A stretch of 64,000 nt of DNA, from positions 62,001-126,000 of the forward strand of contig PAAR01000016.1 of assembly GCA_002699085.1 (NCBI GenBank), written 5' to 3'. This document shows, piece by piece, positions 18,832-27,524 of the stretch (positions within the stretch are counted from its first letter, which is position 1; each line of letters opens with the position of its first letter). The translations under genes and the position numbers were made by a program. The notes beneath the pieces are model-generated. The model was not told the origin of the DNA, ran no database searches, and saw nothing but the letters and a program-made list of their open reading frames with translations. This stretch comes from Micavibrio sp. (GTDB taxonomy: Bacteria; Pseudomonadota; Alphaproteobacteria; Micavibrionales; UBA9664).

Positions 18832-19406
18832 TATTTATTTCCAGTATTATTGTTTTGTGACTGAGGGGTGGGCTTTACCGCCTCGGCTGGTTTGTTTTGG
18901 CTAACAGTAGTTTTGGGCGGCACAAAAGATTTTTGTTCTGTTACCTTGGCTTGCGGCGGTGTGAATGAATTTTGTAATTCTTTTAGATTCTTGTTTTCTG
19001 TCATGCTGACCTCCTTTTGAATTATTGCTGTAAACATTGATATTGTAATTACACATATCCCGCCTATAAAAAGCCACTCTCTCCAGATATCTAGAGTCCG
19101 TGCCTTGTTGAAGAGTATTTCTCCATCTTCAACAGCGGCTTTTGTTGTCTCCATGCTTTTGTCACAACCATCTCTTGCCGATTTCAACGAGAGTATTTGT
19201 AAGAGAATAACGCCTAAGAAAAGCACAAGAGAAAATGCGAGTAGTAACGATACAGAAAAGCTATGCTCATTTGAGCTTAGAGCATTAAATAAAAAAGGTA
19301 TTGCCAGTGTAGAAATGCCAAAAATGGCCTTATTCAGGAAACTCTGGTTTTCTTTGTAAAGCTCCATCATTAGTTCGTTATATGCTTCACGTTTTTTATC
19401 ACTCAC
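18831..19406 (-). CDS. Membrane protein of unknown function inside the methylase-helicase operon
   Basis: A 191-aa protein with three hydrophobic segments (IFGISTLAIPFLFNAL; SVSLLLAFSLVLFLGVILLQIL; WLFIGGICVITISMFTAII), a charged loop after the second one, and a Pro/Gln/Lys-rich disordered C-terminal tail of about 55 residues. It overlaps both neighbours: ATGA with the methyltransferase stop and TAATG with the helicase start, so it is a co-translated member of the operon and not a stray gene. Membrane components in defence systems are often the effector that acts when infection is sensed, but nothing in this sequence proves that. No family recognised. Confidence 0.75.
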   Translation of the reverse strand: MSDKKREAYNELMMELYKENQSFLNKAIFGISTLAIPFLFNALSSNEHSFSVSLLLAFSLVLFLGVILLQILSLKSARDGCDKSMETTKAAVEDGEILFNKARTLDIWREWLFIGGICVITISMFTAIIQKEVSMTENKNLKELQNSFTPPQAKVTEQKSFVPPKTTVSQNKPAEAVKPTPQSQNNNTGNK

Positions 19407-22066
19407 AGCAGACCCCCTGATTTTTCTTTGGCGGTCATGTCTTCGTAGAGTTTGAAGAGGTATTCGAGGCGTTCTTCATCACTGGTGAATGGTTTGGAGC
19501 GGTAGCAACGCTCAACCGCAAGGTCGAGGTGGTGGTGAGCCTCTCTTAACCCATCTGGCATTTTGTCGGGGTCATACAGTTCCGCCATTGTTTTTTCGGA
19601 ATGTTTTTCACGCTCTTCCAACACATTGTAAACATGCGTGGTGATCGTTTCTTTTTGCTTTTCTGTAAGATCAGGGACGGGAAACGTATTGTAGCACATT
19701 TCAGCGGAATAACTTATTCCAGTCCCAAGTCTACCAGATACTGCTTTTACCCAGAGCATGTGGGATTTAGAGGCAATCAATCCAAAAATAAATATGGGGC
19801 AGTCAAAAATTACACTAGCTTTACTTGTGACAATATTGTTTTTGTCTAAAAAACCTACTGGTATATATTCTCGATTTTCTGATGATACTATAGGTATAAG
19901 AAATTGATATTCTTTAGGTTGTTTAATTGTTACGAAACGATAAGGAACATTAGCAAACGATCTCTCAACAGAATTCCCATCAACTCTTTTTAATCTTACT
20001 TTTTCAACCCTCTCGGCTATTTCAGGTATATTTAATGCGTCATTTAGTTCTTTTTCAGTAATCCAAATGCACCACCGCTCTATACTATTAATAAACTCGT
20101 TTGCTCCGAACAGGCGCTTTAGATATGAATCTACTCTAGGATTTTGATGTCTTAAGCTCTTTGCTTCATCGGAAGTGAGCATTAAATATCCTCCCTCTCT
20201 GGGCTGATTACCAAGGATCATCTTTGGAAAAAATTTTGAGATAGGTTTAGATTGCTTACTAATTATTAAATTGGGACCGCTTACTAAGTAAGGGTTGATA
20301 TTTTGAACTGTGGAAATTGTACCATTATCGTAAATACGCTTTTGATAATTACAACTTTTATGCATAAGTCCAATAATTGTACATGTTACACCGGCATTGT
20401 GTTTAGCATTGTTACTCCATTTAAATGCCGAGTAACAAAAACATATTTCGACGTCTTGAGATAAAATTTTGGGCCATAGCATATCGACTTGAGTGCCTTG
20501 GCATATTGAGTTTGTAGTTACAAATCCGGAACGAATAGAGTTATTGATATACCTAGCCGCCAGATAAAACCAACATGAGATATAGTCTAGTTTTTTATAA
20601 TTTGGCTGGCCAGTGAATACGTAATCTAAATCACCTCTGTGGTCGTCAGTATGGTTTTTTTGTCCAGCATAAGGGGGGTTACCCAAAACGTAAATTTCGG
20701 CATCAGTGTCTTTTGGACAAACATCTTCCCATGGAATACGGGTGGCATTGCCACATACGATATTGCCACCTTCTTTTAACGGCAGGGTTGGATTGGTTTG
20801 ACCAAAGACCTCCTCGAATTTCACGTTCATTTGATGCTCGGCCAGCCATAGGGAAAGAATGGCAACCTCATGCGCGAAATCATCCAGCTCTATCCCGTAG
20901 AATTGTGAGAGCTGAATGCGTGAGAATGGCAGTGATGGGTTGTCGGTTATTTCCTGAATGCGCTGGAATATCTCCATTTCCAGTTCGCGGATTTCTTTAT
21001 AAGCAATAATCAGGAAATTACCCGAACCACAGGCCGGGTCAAAAATGCGAAGCTTTTCAAGGCGGGCGAGAAGCTGTTCCAGTTTTTTCTGGTTATCGTA
21101 ATGTTTATCAAACTCTTCACGCAGTTCATTCAGGAAAAGCGGCTCAATCACTTTCATGATGTTTGGTACGGAGGTGTAATGCTGCCCCATACTGCTGCGC
21201 TGGTCTTTATGAACCACAGCCTGGAACATTGAGCCGAAAATATCTGGGTTAATCGTCGCCCAGTCTAACTCACCACATTCAATGATCATGCGGCGTGCTT
21301 TGCGGGAGAATTTTGGTGCAAAATATCTGTCACCGAACAAGCCGCCATTCACGTATGGGAATTTTGAGAGGTAATCAGGGTAGTTCGAATGATCGGCGGT
21401 ATTCAGCACCTCAAACAGTTTGTTCAGGTAATCGTCAAGATCACTGCCGTCTTCTTGCGTGTGTGAGCTGATGGCATTGGTAAAGGCGTTATCTTTGAAA
21501 ATGCCAGTGTCTTCAGCAAAGAAGCAAAACAACAAACGTGAAAGGAAGATGTTCAGCCCATGTAAATCTTCCTTTGTTTCAAAGGCATTACCTTGCAAGA
21601 TTTCGTCATAGATTTTCGCCATTTTCTCGGCGGCTTTGACATCGGCCTCTTGCTCGTTGTAATGGGTGTTTTTCTCAATTTTTGCCCATGGCCCGAAAAA
21701 GAATGGATGCTTGTTCAGCTCTTCGATTTTTATATCGAGCGTATCGTCTGTTTTTGTATCAATGGCCAGTAAGGTTTTGTAATCCGTCACTACAATAAAG
21801 CGTGGGTCATGACGGTGGGTTGCATCATCATTTTTTAGGCTGTCAATTAGGCTATGCAGATCTTGTTCCTGTGTTTCTTGAAAGAACAATTTGCGCTTAA
21901 GAATAATCTGACCGCCTTTTTTGGAAAGGTTACGGTTTCCTTTTTTAAGGAGCGTAACGGTCGTTTTAGGCGTGCCATAAGCCAAAAGAAGATCGTAAAC
22001 AAACTCCTGAGGTGAAATGTTTTTCACCAACTCTGAAAGATTTTTTTCGATCTGCGCGATGTTCAT
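19403..22066 (-). CDS. MmeI-like class I DNA adenine-N6 methyltransferase (type IIL-like)
   Basis: An 887-aa DNA methyltransferase. SAM-binding motif I is FDPACGSGNFL (near residue 340) and the adenine-N6 catalytic motif IV is NPPY (near residue 460). The layout (about 180-residue N-terminal domain, helical spacer, catalytic domain, target-recognition domain, helical C-terminus) is that of MmeI-type proteins, which fuse nuclease and methylase. I cannot see the usual D...ExK nuclease signature in the N-terminus (FVYDLLLAYGTPKTTVTLLK), so it may only methylate, with cutting done by a partner. The ATG has AAGGAAG upstream and is 3 bases after the HTH gene; the stop overlaps the membrane-protein start (ATGA). 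Confidence 0.87.
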   Translation of the reverse strand: MNIAQIEKNLSELVKNISPQEFVYDLLLAYGTPKTTVTLLKKGNRNLSKKGGQIILKRKLFFQETQEQDLHSLIDSLKNDDATHRHDPRFIVVTDYKTLLAIDTKTDDTLDIKIEELNKHPFFFGPWAKIEKNTHYNEQEADVKAAEKMAKIYDEILQGNAFETKEDLHGLNIFLSRLLFCFFAEDTGIFKDNAFTNAISSHTQEDGSDLDDYLNKLFEVLNTADHSNYPDYLSKFPYVNGGLFGDRYFAPKFSRKARRMIIECGELDWATINPDIFGSMFQAVVHKDQRSSMGQHYTSVPNIMKVIEPLFLNELREEFDKHYDNQKKLEQLLARLEKLRIFDPACGSGNFLIIAYKEIRELEMEIFQRIQEITDNPSLPFSRIQLSQFYGIELDDFAHEVAILSLWLAEHQMNVKFEEVFGQTNPTLPLKEGGNIVCGNATRIPWEDVCPKDTDAEIYVLGNPPYAGQKNHTDDHRGDLDYVFTGQPNYKKLDYISCWFYLAARYINNSIRSGFVTTNSICQGTQVDMLWPKILSQDVEICFCYSAFKWSNNAKHNAGVTCTIIGLMHKSCNYQKRIYDNGTISTVQNINPYLVSGPNLIISKQSKPISKFFPKMILGNQPREGGYLMLTSDEAKSLRHQNPRVDSYLKRLFGANEFINSIERWCIWITEKELNDALNIPEIAERVEKVRLKRVDGNSVERSFANVPYRFVTIKQPKEYQFLIPIVSSENREYIPVGFLDKNNIVTSKASVIFDCPIFIFGLIASKSHMLWVKAVSGRLGTGISYSAEMCYNTFPVPDLTEKQKETITTHVYNVLEEREKHSEKTMAELYDPDKMPDGLREAHHHLDLAVERCYRSKPFTSDEERLEYLFKLYEDMTAKEKSGGLL

Positions 22067-22069
22067 ATT

Positions 22070-22273
22070 TTAATCTTCCTTTTGATTCTGTGCTGTTGAG
22101 GCTTCAGATTGACGCTTTATCCACGCATCAATTTCTCCTTTTTTAAAGCGCCATGCACTGCCAACTTTAAAGCCAGGAACCTTGCCCTCTGACGCAAATC
22201 GATACGCTGTCTTCTCAGCGATCTTTAAATAATCAGCGAGTTCTTTAACCGTCATAATATCGTCGTTAGGCAT
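22070..22273 (-). CDS. Small HTH DNA-binding protein, excisionase/MerR-like fold
   Basis: A 67-aa protein with the excisionase-family helix-turn-helix: MTVKELADYLKIAEKTAYRFASEGKVPGFKVG, then AWRFKKGEIDAWI, the wing and last helix typical of this family. I chose the ATG at 22273 (SD-like AAAGGACA upstream) over the track's start at 22348, because the extra residues do not look conserved. It is the first gene of the minus-strand operon, 3 bases before the methyltransferase. It could act as the operon's regulator or as a DNA-recognition partner; both are inferences. Confidence 0.8.
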   Translation of the reverse strand: MPNDDIMTVKELADYLKIAEKTAYRFASEGKVPGFKVGSAWRFKKGEIDAWIKRQSEASTAQNQKED

Positions 22274-22428
22274 AATTGGCTGTCCTTTAAGGTTATGATG
22301 ATAGAAAATAATTGAAATGGGATGAAAAGACAAGTAGTATTCAGGCATAATTTAAGTAGCTTTGCTTACTTTCGACCCAAAGCTGGCGTTGAAAACGGCT
22401 ATAGAATATATTTTTTAAGGGATTTTTT

Positions 22429-22668
22429 ATGACGGGCTTTACTTTAGATGAAACGAAAAAATTCTCTGAAAACTGCACAATTTTTTTAGAAAGCGTGAAA
22501 GATATTGATCCCGAAATGACCAAAATCCTTGAAGCAAACTGGGACAAGCTTCTTGCCGTCGTCCGTGCGGGAGAAAGGGACACCAAAGCACGCACAACAT
22601 TCAATGAAGCAATTTTAACAGCTTTGAATCTACATCTTGCAGAAAAATTAGAAACGGAGATAGAATAA
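22429..22668 (+). CDS. Small helical protein preceding SMC-like ATPase
   Basis: A 79-aa charged, all-helical protein with no signal peptide (DETKKFSENCTIFLESVKD; ILEANWDKLLAVVRAGERD). Its stop overlaps the ATG of the SMC-like ATPase (TAATG), so it is translationally coupled to it. It is the first gene transcribed divergently from the methylase-helicase operon. Small helical partners in front of SMC-like ATPases can be regulators or complex subunits, but I recognise no family. Confidence 0.65.
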   Translation: MTGFTLDETKKFSENCTIFLESVKDIDPEMTKILEANWDKLLAVVRAGERDTKARTTFNEAILTALNLHLAEKLETEIE

Positions 22669-25166
22669 TGTCTCGTTACTTTTTGAAAAGATTGAGAATC
22701 GAAGGTTTCCGAGGCGTCAACAATCAGGGCAACCCACTCGATATCAGTTTTAAGTCAGATGCCGTAAACTCCGTTTTTGCTGTAAACGGAATAGGAAAGA
22801 GCTCGATATTTGAATCACTCTATTACATCATTAGTGGAACGATTCCCAAGCTTGACGACCTTAAGGCTCATGAGCGTCCTCAGGATTACTACTGCAACCG
22901 ATTTCATTCTGGTAATAAGGCCGTTATCGAGGTTGAGTTGGAGCCTGATGACGGCGGTTCGGTTGTGTCTATCAAGGTGGAGCGCGACGGTGCTGGAAAT
23001 CGGACGGTCACTAGCCCCAGCGGTCACACCGATCCCGAAGGTTTTCTTGAGACCCTAAACGAAGCCTTCGCACTCCTTGATTACCGTACCTTTTCTCGCT
23101 TCATCGAAGAGTCGCCACTAGAGCGTGGTCGAACATTCTCTGCCCTTCTCGGGCTTTCGAAATACTCAGACTGCCGTCAAGCGTTGCAGGTTGTCTCTGA
23201 TACGCGCGCAATGAATACGGATCTTGATTTGAAGGTTTTGGCGACGCAAATCGCAGGGACGCAGCGCGCCGTACAGCAAGCCTTAGCTGCGCTCCGATCC
23301 AATTTCGATAAGGTCACGGGAAAACCGCTCGAAGATGTCGACAAACTGGATCAGTACGCTACCGAGGTTTCTGAAGCACTAGGCAATGTTGAACTTCTCA
23401 AGGAGCACTTAGACGGCAAGGCGCTGAATGATATAGATTTTGATGCTATAAAAGAAGCAATCAAAACGGCGGAAGGTGGCGAAAAGCGCAAAGAGCTTGA
23501 AGCGGCCATTTCGGATATCACTGCGCTGGAAGCTCTCAGAGCTCACGACCCGCAAGCGATTTGCATAGAACAGAAAAAGATCAAGACGCTTATCGCAGAG
23601 AGAGATGTATTGCTGGCCGCTACTCGCGGCGATTTGTTTGAAAAGCTCTATTCAGCGGCACAGGATGTGGTTGGAAGTGATGTCTGGGCAAATGATAACA
23701 AGTGCCCGCTCTGCGAAAGTAGTTTCGAAAAATCCATAAGCGCGCACATCACGCACCAGCTTAGTCAGTACGCAGAAACGGCAGCCAAGGCAAAACAGCT
23801 TGACGAGCTATGGGAAGGTTCAGCATGGCGAGACTGCCTGTCAGGTCATGAGATTGCAAAGGTTCTTGGTGTTGATACTGTCGATAGAATCCTTTCGCGC
23901 TTGGATACCCGTATGAAATCTGGCGAAGTCACCGAAGCCGAAGTGACTGATGCGGTTACACGTACATGCGAGCTTATGACGCTTGTTCCCAAGCTGCTGG
24001 AAAAGGCGGTGGAAAGGAAAACAAAACTTGAAGCTGAGCTTCCAGCATCTCTTGTCCAACTTACCGAGCAGGTGGAGTATGGTCGCCAGTTCAAAGACGC
24101 GTTATTAAGCTATCAACACAGTCAAACAGAGGAGGCTGAACAGCAAGCCCGCTTAGATATTCGTGAGCGATGGAAAACCTTTATCTCGAAAGCCTCTTCC
24201 AAATTTTCTGCTGCTGAAGCTTCGCTTTCCAAGGCCAAAATCAATGACATCGATGCCGAATATAAATCCATGTACAAGGACATCATGCAAGTTGGCGACG
24301 TTGTGCCTGATCTACAGCGCGCCGATGACAAAGAAGACTTGAATGTTGAACTCAGTGATTTTCATGGACAGCGGAAGTTGTCCGCCCGTGCCCTACTGTC
24401 CGAGAGTTACCGCAATGCACTCGCGATATCCGTCTTTCTAGCGGCGGCGATGAAGCATTCTGGTGCACCGCGCTTTGTTGTACTCGATGATGTAACATCT
24501 AGTTTCGATGCAGGACATCAGTTTTATTTGATGGAGTTAATCAGGACCAAGTTACAGCATACGCAGAATAACAATGGTCTGCAGTTCATCATCTTGAGCC
24601 ATGATGGGCTACTTGAGAAATACTTCGATACAAAGGGCGGAACGGGAGACTGGCATCATAATAAACTGCAGGGCTCTCCTCCCATGGGGGATATTCTGCA
24701 TCAGTCACAGGGAGCAGACCGCTTAAAGCTGCGTGTCAAGAATCTTCTATCTGCTGGGCAAATCAGTGAGGCTGAGCCGATTGTCCGTCAGTATCTGGAG
24801 TATAAGCTTCAGCAAATTATACGTAAGGTTAATATTCCTGTCCCGCTTGATTTTGCAATCAAAGATACAAACAAAATGGTAAGCAATTGTCTTGATGCGA
24901 TCAAAGTGGCGATTGATCTACATCAAAGGGCAGGCACGCTTGTACTGGAAGCAAAACAGGTTCAGGATGTGTTAAACTCCCATATTCCGATAATTGTCAG
25001 CAATTGGGTGAGCCACTATGCGACGGGAGGAAGTAGCAGTTTTTCTGCACCCGTTCTCAATGGGGTCATTACTTCAATCGAAGATATGTCTGAGTGTTTC
25101 AAATATGATGATACGTCTTCATCACCAGTGGCACGGCGTTGGTATAGATCACTTTCAGATAAGTAA
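22668..25166 (+). CDS. SMC/Rad50-like AAA (ABC-type) ATPase
   Basis: An 832-aa ABC-type ATPase with split nucleotide-binding halves. N-terminus: LKRLRIEGFRGVNN and a Walker A at residues 38-45 reading AVNGIGKS, so the first Gly is replaced by Ala. A coiled coil follows, with a zinc-hook-like CPLC at residues 346-349. The C-terminal half has a signature-like LLSESYRNALAISVFLAA, Walker B FVVLDDVTSSFD (near 605) and the H-loop LSHD. A further 200 residues follow the ATPase core. It resembles the ATPase parts of anti-phage systems and of RecF/RecN-like repair proteins. The following gene is HEPN-like. By eye its GC content is higher than that of both neighbours. Confidence 0.8.
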   Translation: MSRYFLKRLRIEGFRGVNNQGNPLDISFKSDAVNSVFAVNGIGKSSIFESLYYIISGTIPKLDDLKAHERPQDYYCNRFHSGNKAVIEVELEPDDGGSVVSIKVERDGAGNRTVTSPSGHTDPEGFLETLNEAFALLDYRTFSRFIEESPLERGRTFSALLGLSKYSDCRQALQVVSDTRAMNTDLDLKVLATQIAGTQRAVQQALAALRSNFDKVTGKPLEDVDKLDQYATEVSEALGNVELLKEHLDGKALNDIDFDAIKEAIKTAEGGEKRKELEAAISDITALEALRAHDPQAICIEQKKIKTLIAERDVLLAATRGDLFEKLYSAAQDVVGSDVWANDNKCPLCESSFEKSISAHITHQLSQYAETAAKAKQLDELWEGSAWRDCLSGHEIAKVLGVDTVDRILSRLDTRMKSGEVTEAEVTDAVTRTCELMTLVPKLLEKAVERKTKLEAELPASLVQLTEQVEYGRQFKDALLSYQHSQTEEAEQQARLDIRERWKTFISKASSKFSAAEASLSKAKINDIDAEYKSMYKDIMQVGDVVPDLQRADDKEDLNVELSDFHGQRKLSARALLSESYRNALAISVFLAAAMKHSGAPRFVVLDDVTSSFDAGHQFYLMELIRTKLQHTQNNNGLQFIILSHDGLLEKYFDTKGGTGDWHHNKLQGSPPMGDILHQSQGADRLKLRVKNLLSAGQISEAEPIVRQYLEYKLQQIIRKVNIPVPLDFAIKDTNKMVSNCLDAIKVAIDLHQRAGTLVLEAKQVQDVLNSHIPIIVSNWVSHYATGGSSSFSAPVLNGVITSIEDMSECFKYDDTSSSPVARRWYRSLSDK

Positions 25167-25252
25167 GCAAACATAATTGAAGTTGTTTAATTAGAGTCTC
25201 AAAGTTTCCAAGTTAAATGGAATAAGTACCAGGTTTTAGAAGGATAAAAATA

Positions 25253-25867
25253 ATGAAAATATCTGCCGCAAAAGAATATGGTAAATCGTCATTAATAGAG
25301 GCTAACTGGAATCTTGACCTTCCTAATAGCGCAAGAATAGCAGCAATTATTACCTATTCGGGTACTTTAGAATATTATATAGAGCGTGCAGTATGGAGAT
25401 TAAAGGGAGTTATCCCTAAGGGTGTTCGCCCAGAAACTGATGGAAAAGCAATCTCTAAGCTCATATCTGACCTGGAAGAATGTTCTGGTGATTTGAGTAA
25501 TCAAGCTGAAATAGATTTTATTAAATTATGGTGTAGTGCTGCACGTTCCGGATTTATAATAAGAAATAATATTGCTCATGGTGTTGCAGGAAAGATTGGA
25601 GATACCCTAGTATATATGCGTAATCCACGCTGGCATGGGGAAGAGAGAAAGCGAGATTTTGGTGATTTTTGGGCCGAAGAGCATACTTTGGATATGGTTT
25701 GCGACTCCCTGTCTGTATTGTTGAGAATAATCATAAAAATAGAAGCCGGAGAAGAAAAGTTATCGCATATAGCTTCCTCTCTTGCTTTAAAAGCCTTACG
25801 AGAAGCCAGGTCAATTTTGGGAGAATTTAGCAGCCAGGGTTACAATCCGTCTTTTGAGAAATACTAG
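25253..25867 (+). CDS. HEPN-like protein with R-x4-H motif
   Basis: A 204-aa, mostly helical protein without signal peptide. Residues 104-109 read RNNIAH, followed by G, which fits the R-x4-6-H motif of HEPN ribonucleases; the preceding helix (YYIERAVWRLK) and the spacing are also like HEPN domains. HEPN proteins cut RNA in toxin-antitoxin and abortive-infection systems. It lies 87 bases after the SMC-like ATPase gene, on the same strand, with an AGAAGGA site upstream, so the two may form an ATPase-effector pair. The HEPN call rests on one motif and on predicted helicity, so it is tentative. Confidence 0.6.
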   Translation: MKISAAKEYGKSSLIEANWNLDLPNSARIAAIITYSGTLEYYIERAVWRLKGVIPKGVRPETDGKAISKLISDLEECSGDLSNQAEIDFIKLWCSAARSGFIIRNNIAHGVAGKIGDTLVYMRNPRWHGEERKRDFGDFWAEEHTLDMVCDSLSVLLRIIIKIEAGEEKLSHIASSLALKALREARSILGEFSSQGYNPSFEKY

Positions 25868-26255
25868 AAGACACTCTTTTATAAAGATAATCATTTAGAG
25901 TGTTCGTTTCGGTGTAACGCATACACACATAACCAGATACATAGATACTTTAATAAGGCAGTAAGGCATAAAATAAGCCAAAGTGCCTTTTGGAAACTAG
26001 ATACAAATATCATAAAAGCCCCATCACAAGGGGCTTTTCTTTATTTTGCCCGCTCTCAGGGTACTAATACTACCGAAATCAGATCCATTTTAAAGATTTT
26101 CATTTTTCTTTCGTCGTTTTCGACACATTTCGCAGACCTATTCGATACAGGCAAAAATGAAAGGAAATTATGAAATGTCGAAAGAGAAGAAATACAGAGA
26201 AAACAACTTGATAAATAATGGTTCTGAAGCGTGTATGCCTTCAGGAGGTAGCTTA
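25868..26255. other. Intergenic region with terminator, no gene seen
   Basis: About 390 bases between the HEPN-like gene and the first DUF2924 gene. It holds one strong rho-independent terminator (listed separately) and otherwise no ORF I would call. The ORF track extends the DUF2924 gene back to 26157, but the strong AGGAGG site just before 26256 argues against that. Confidence 0.6.
26014..26038 (+). terminator. Rho-independent terminator
   Basis: AAAAGCCCC, 7-base loop, GGGGCTTTT, followed by CTTTATTTT. A 9-bp perfect stem with T-rich tail on the + strand, about 150 bases after the HEPN-like gene; it should end that transcript and could also work on the other strand. Confidence 0.75.
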
Positions 26256-26726
26256 ATGAAAGAAGATCAGACATGGCAGTTTTTATCGCAATTACTTGCT
26301 GATAGCCAGCCCCAGAGCATGGATTTGTATCTGGTACGGCAATATGCACGCCTTCGCCTGTGTGATGTGGATTTGCTGCGCGCAGAATATAAGCACATCT
26401 TTAAGAAGTCCTGTCCGCACAATCTCTACCGAGAGGCCATAATCAGCCGATTGATGGATCATTACACCAAAGGCGAACCAAACGATAAACCTCTGGCAAA
26501 AGCATGCCAAGGCTCAAACACAAAGTTCCAAGATGGCACGATCATCACAAAGAGATACAAAGGCGAGGATCATATCATCGAATGTATCAATGGTGAGTTT
26601 TCTTACCAGAATATCAAATTCAAGAACATCACGGCGGTGGCTCGTCATATTTCTCAAACCAATTGTTCGGGCGTCCGGTTTTTCAAATCAAAGACCACCA
26701 TTACGCATGGAGGCGCTGATGAGTAA
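26256..26726 (+). CDS. DUF2924 family protein, copy 1
   Basis: A 156-aa protein from the ATG at 26256, which has a very good TCAGGAGG site 7 bases upstream; the track's start at 26157 would add 33 residues not shared with the paralogue. The C-terminal half has the DUF2924 pattern: GTIITKRYKGEDHIIECINGEFSYQNIKFKN in outline, then AVARHISQTNCSGVRFF. Members are common next to phage recombinases and Mu-like or prophage modules, with no established function. A segment (DLYLVRQYARLRLCDVDLL) is nearly repeated in the next gene, so the two arose by duplication. Its end overlaps the next gene by 8 bases. Confidence 0.75.
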   Translation: MKEDQTWQFLSQLLADSQPQSMDLYLVRQYARLRLCDVDLLRAEYKHIFKKSCPHNLYREAIISRLMDHYTKGEPNDKPLAKACQGSNTKFQDGTIITKRYKGEDHIIECINGEFSYQNIKFKNITAVARHISQTNCSGVRFFKSKTTITHGGADE

Positions 26727-27306
26727 CGACAGATTAAGATTTAATTTGAGCCAATGGCTGGAAACGCTTCAGGGTTTTCAAGAACCACGCACGGAAGGTC
26801 AGGATGAAGATGATTTGTATCTGATCAAACAATATGCGCGACTGAGATTGTCCAGCATGAAACAAGTGCGCCATGATTATAAAATGGAATTCGGTGAAGA
26901 TTGCTCTATCAACTTTACCTTTGACCAAATTGTGATGAAAATCATGGAAAAATACCATGCGGAATCAAAAAAGCCGATTAATCCTGATATGCATTTGCCG
27001 CGACACATCCATCCTATCGACTTTAATAGTGATGCATTGAAAAATAGCTCAAGAGGCGCGATTACAAAACTTATCCCAGGAACCGTTCTTGAGCGAGAAT
27101 ATCACGGAGAGGTCTACGTGGTTTATTGCCGCCAAGGATATTACGAGTACAGCAGGCGCAAATATAGAACCCTGACAACCATCGCACGTGAGATTAGCGG
27201 CACATATTGTTCAGGGCCAAATTTTTTCAGTGTTAAAACGCGGATGTATATGTTGCCATCCAAGGATCTTTATCCTGAAAAGATGGAGTTTGTTGCGGAC
27301 GAATAG
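26719..27306 (+). CDS. DUF2924 family protein, copy 2
   Basis: A 195-aa protein from the ATG at 26719, preceded by GGAGG with 5-base spacing inside the end of the previous gene. The track's start at 26533 is rejected since it lies deep inside copy 1 in another frame. It shares the LYLIKQYARLRL helix and the C-terminal DUF2924 pattern (LEREYHGEVYVVYCRQGYYEY, then TIAREISGTYCSGPNFF) with copy 1, with a longer middle. Tandem DUF2924 genes that overlap by 8 bases suggest that the two products act together. Function is unknown. This is the last gene before the integrase element. Confidence 0.75.
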   Translation: MSNDRLRFNLSQWLETLQGFQEPRTEGQDEDDLYLIKQYARLRLSSMKQVRHDYKMEFGEDCSINFTFDQIVMKIMEKYHAESKKPINPDMHLPRHIHPIDFNSDALKNSSRGAITKLIPGTVLEREYHGEVYVVYCRQGYYEYSRRKYRTLTTIAREISGTYCSGPNFFSVKTRMYMLPSKDLYPEKMEFVADE

Positions 27307-27474
27307 AGAGAAAAAATTTTCTCTTTTGACCTCTTTATTTTGACGCTATGAAATAGAGGTATGCATCATTTTTTCGGCAGGGAAAATATCACGCATACAC
27401 AACCAATTACCTTTCCGACCAGATCCGATAAAGTCTCTAAGTTATTGATTTTAAAGTTATAAACAGGTTTTTTC

Positions 27475-27524
27475 TTCCGAGAAGATCCGAGAAGAATGCG
27501 GCTATTCCATATCTTTTTGCAGTA
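27475..27524 (+). repeat. Left half of interrupted att-like repeat (attL candidate)
   Basis: These 50 bases align without gaps to 41458-41507 with 5 mismatches (90%); the last 25 bases are identical (GGCTATTCCATATC...GCAGTA). The end is the 8-base core TTGCAGTA at 27517-27524, after which similarity stops exactly. The integrase gene starts 57 bases later. The pattern fits the left junction of an inserted element. Confidence 0.7.

Noticed and set aside
10228-22273. BREX or DISARM system
   Set aside because: No PglZ, BrxC, BrxL, DrmB (DUF1998) or PLD protein is present; only a methylase and helicases are shared.
22341-22604. 87-aa ORF on the minus strand between the two defence units
   Set aside because: It lies antisense to the 79-aa gene, which has better coding character and is coupled to the ATPase; composition is Ser-rich and noise-like.
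26533-27306. 257-aa version of the second DUF2924 gene
   Set aside because: The extra N-terminus is out-of-frame reading of copy 1; a GGAGG site and paralogue alignment support the start at 26719.
27307-27474. Terminator at about 27330-27360 after the DUF2924 genes
   Set aside because: The CCTCT...AGAGG pairing is imperfect with a bulge and no T-run follows.
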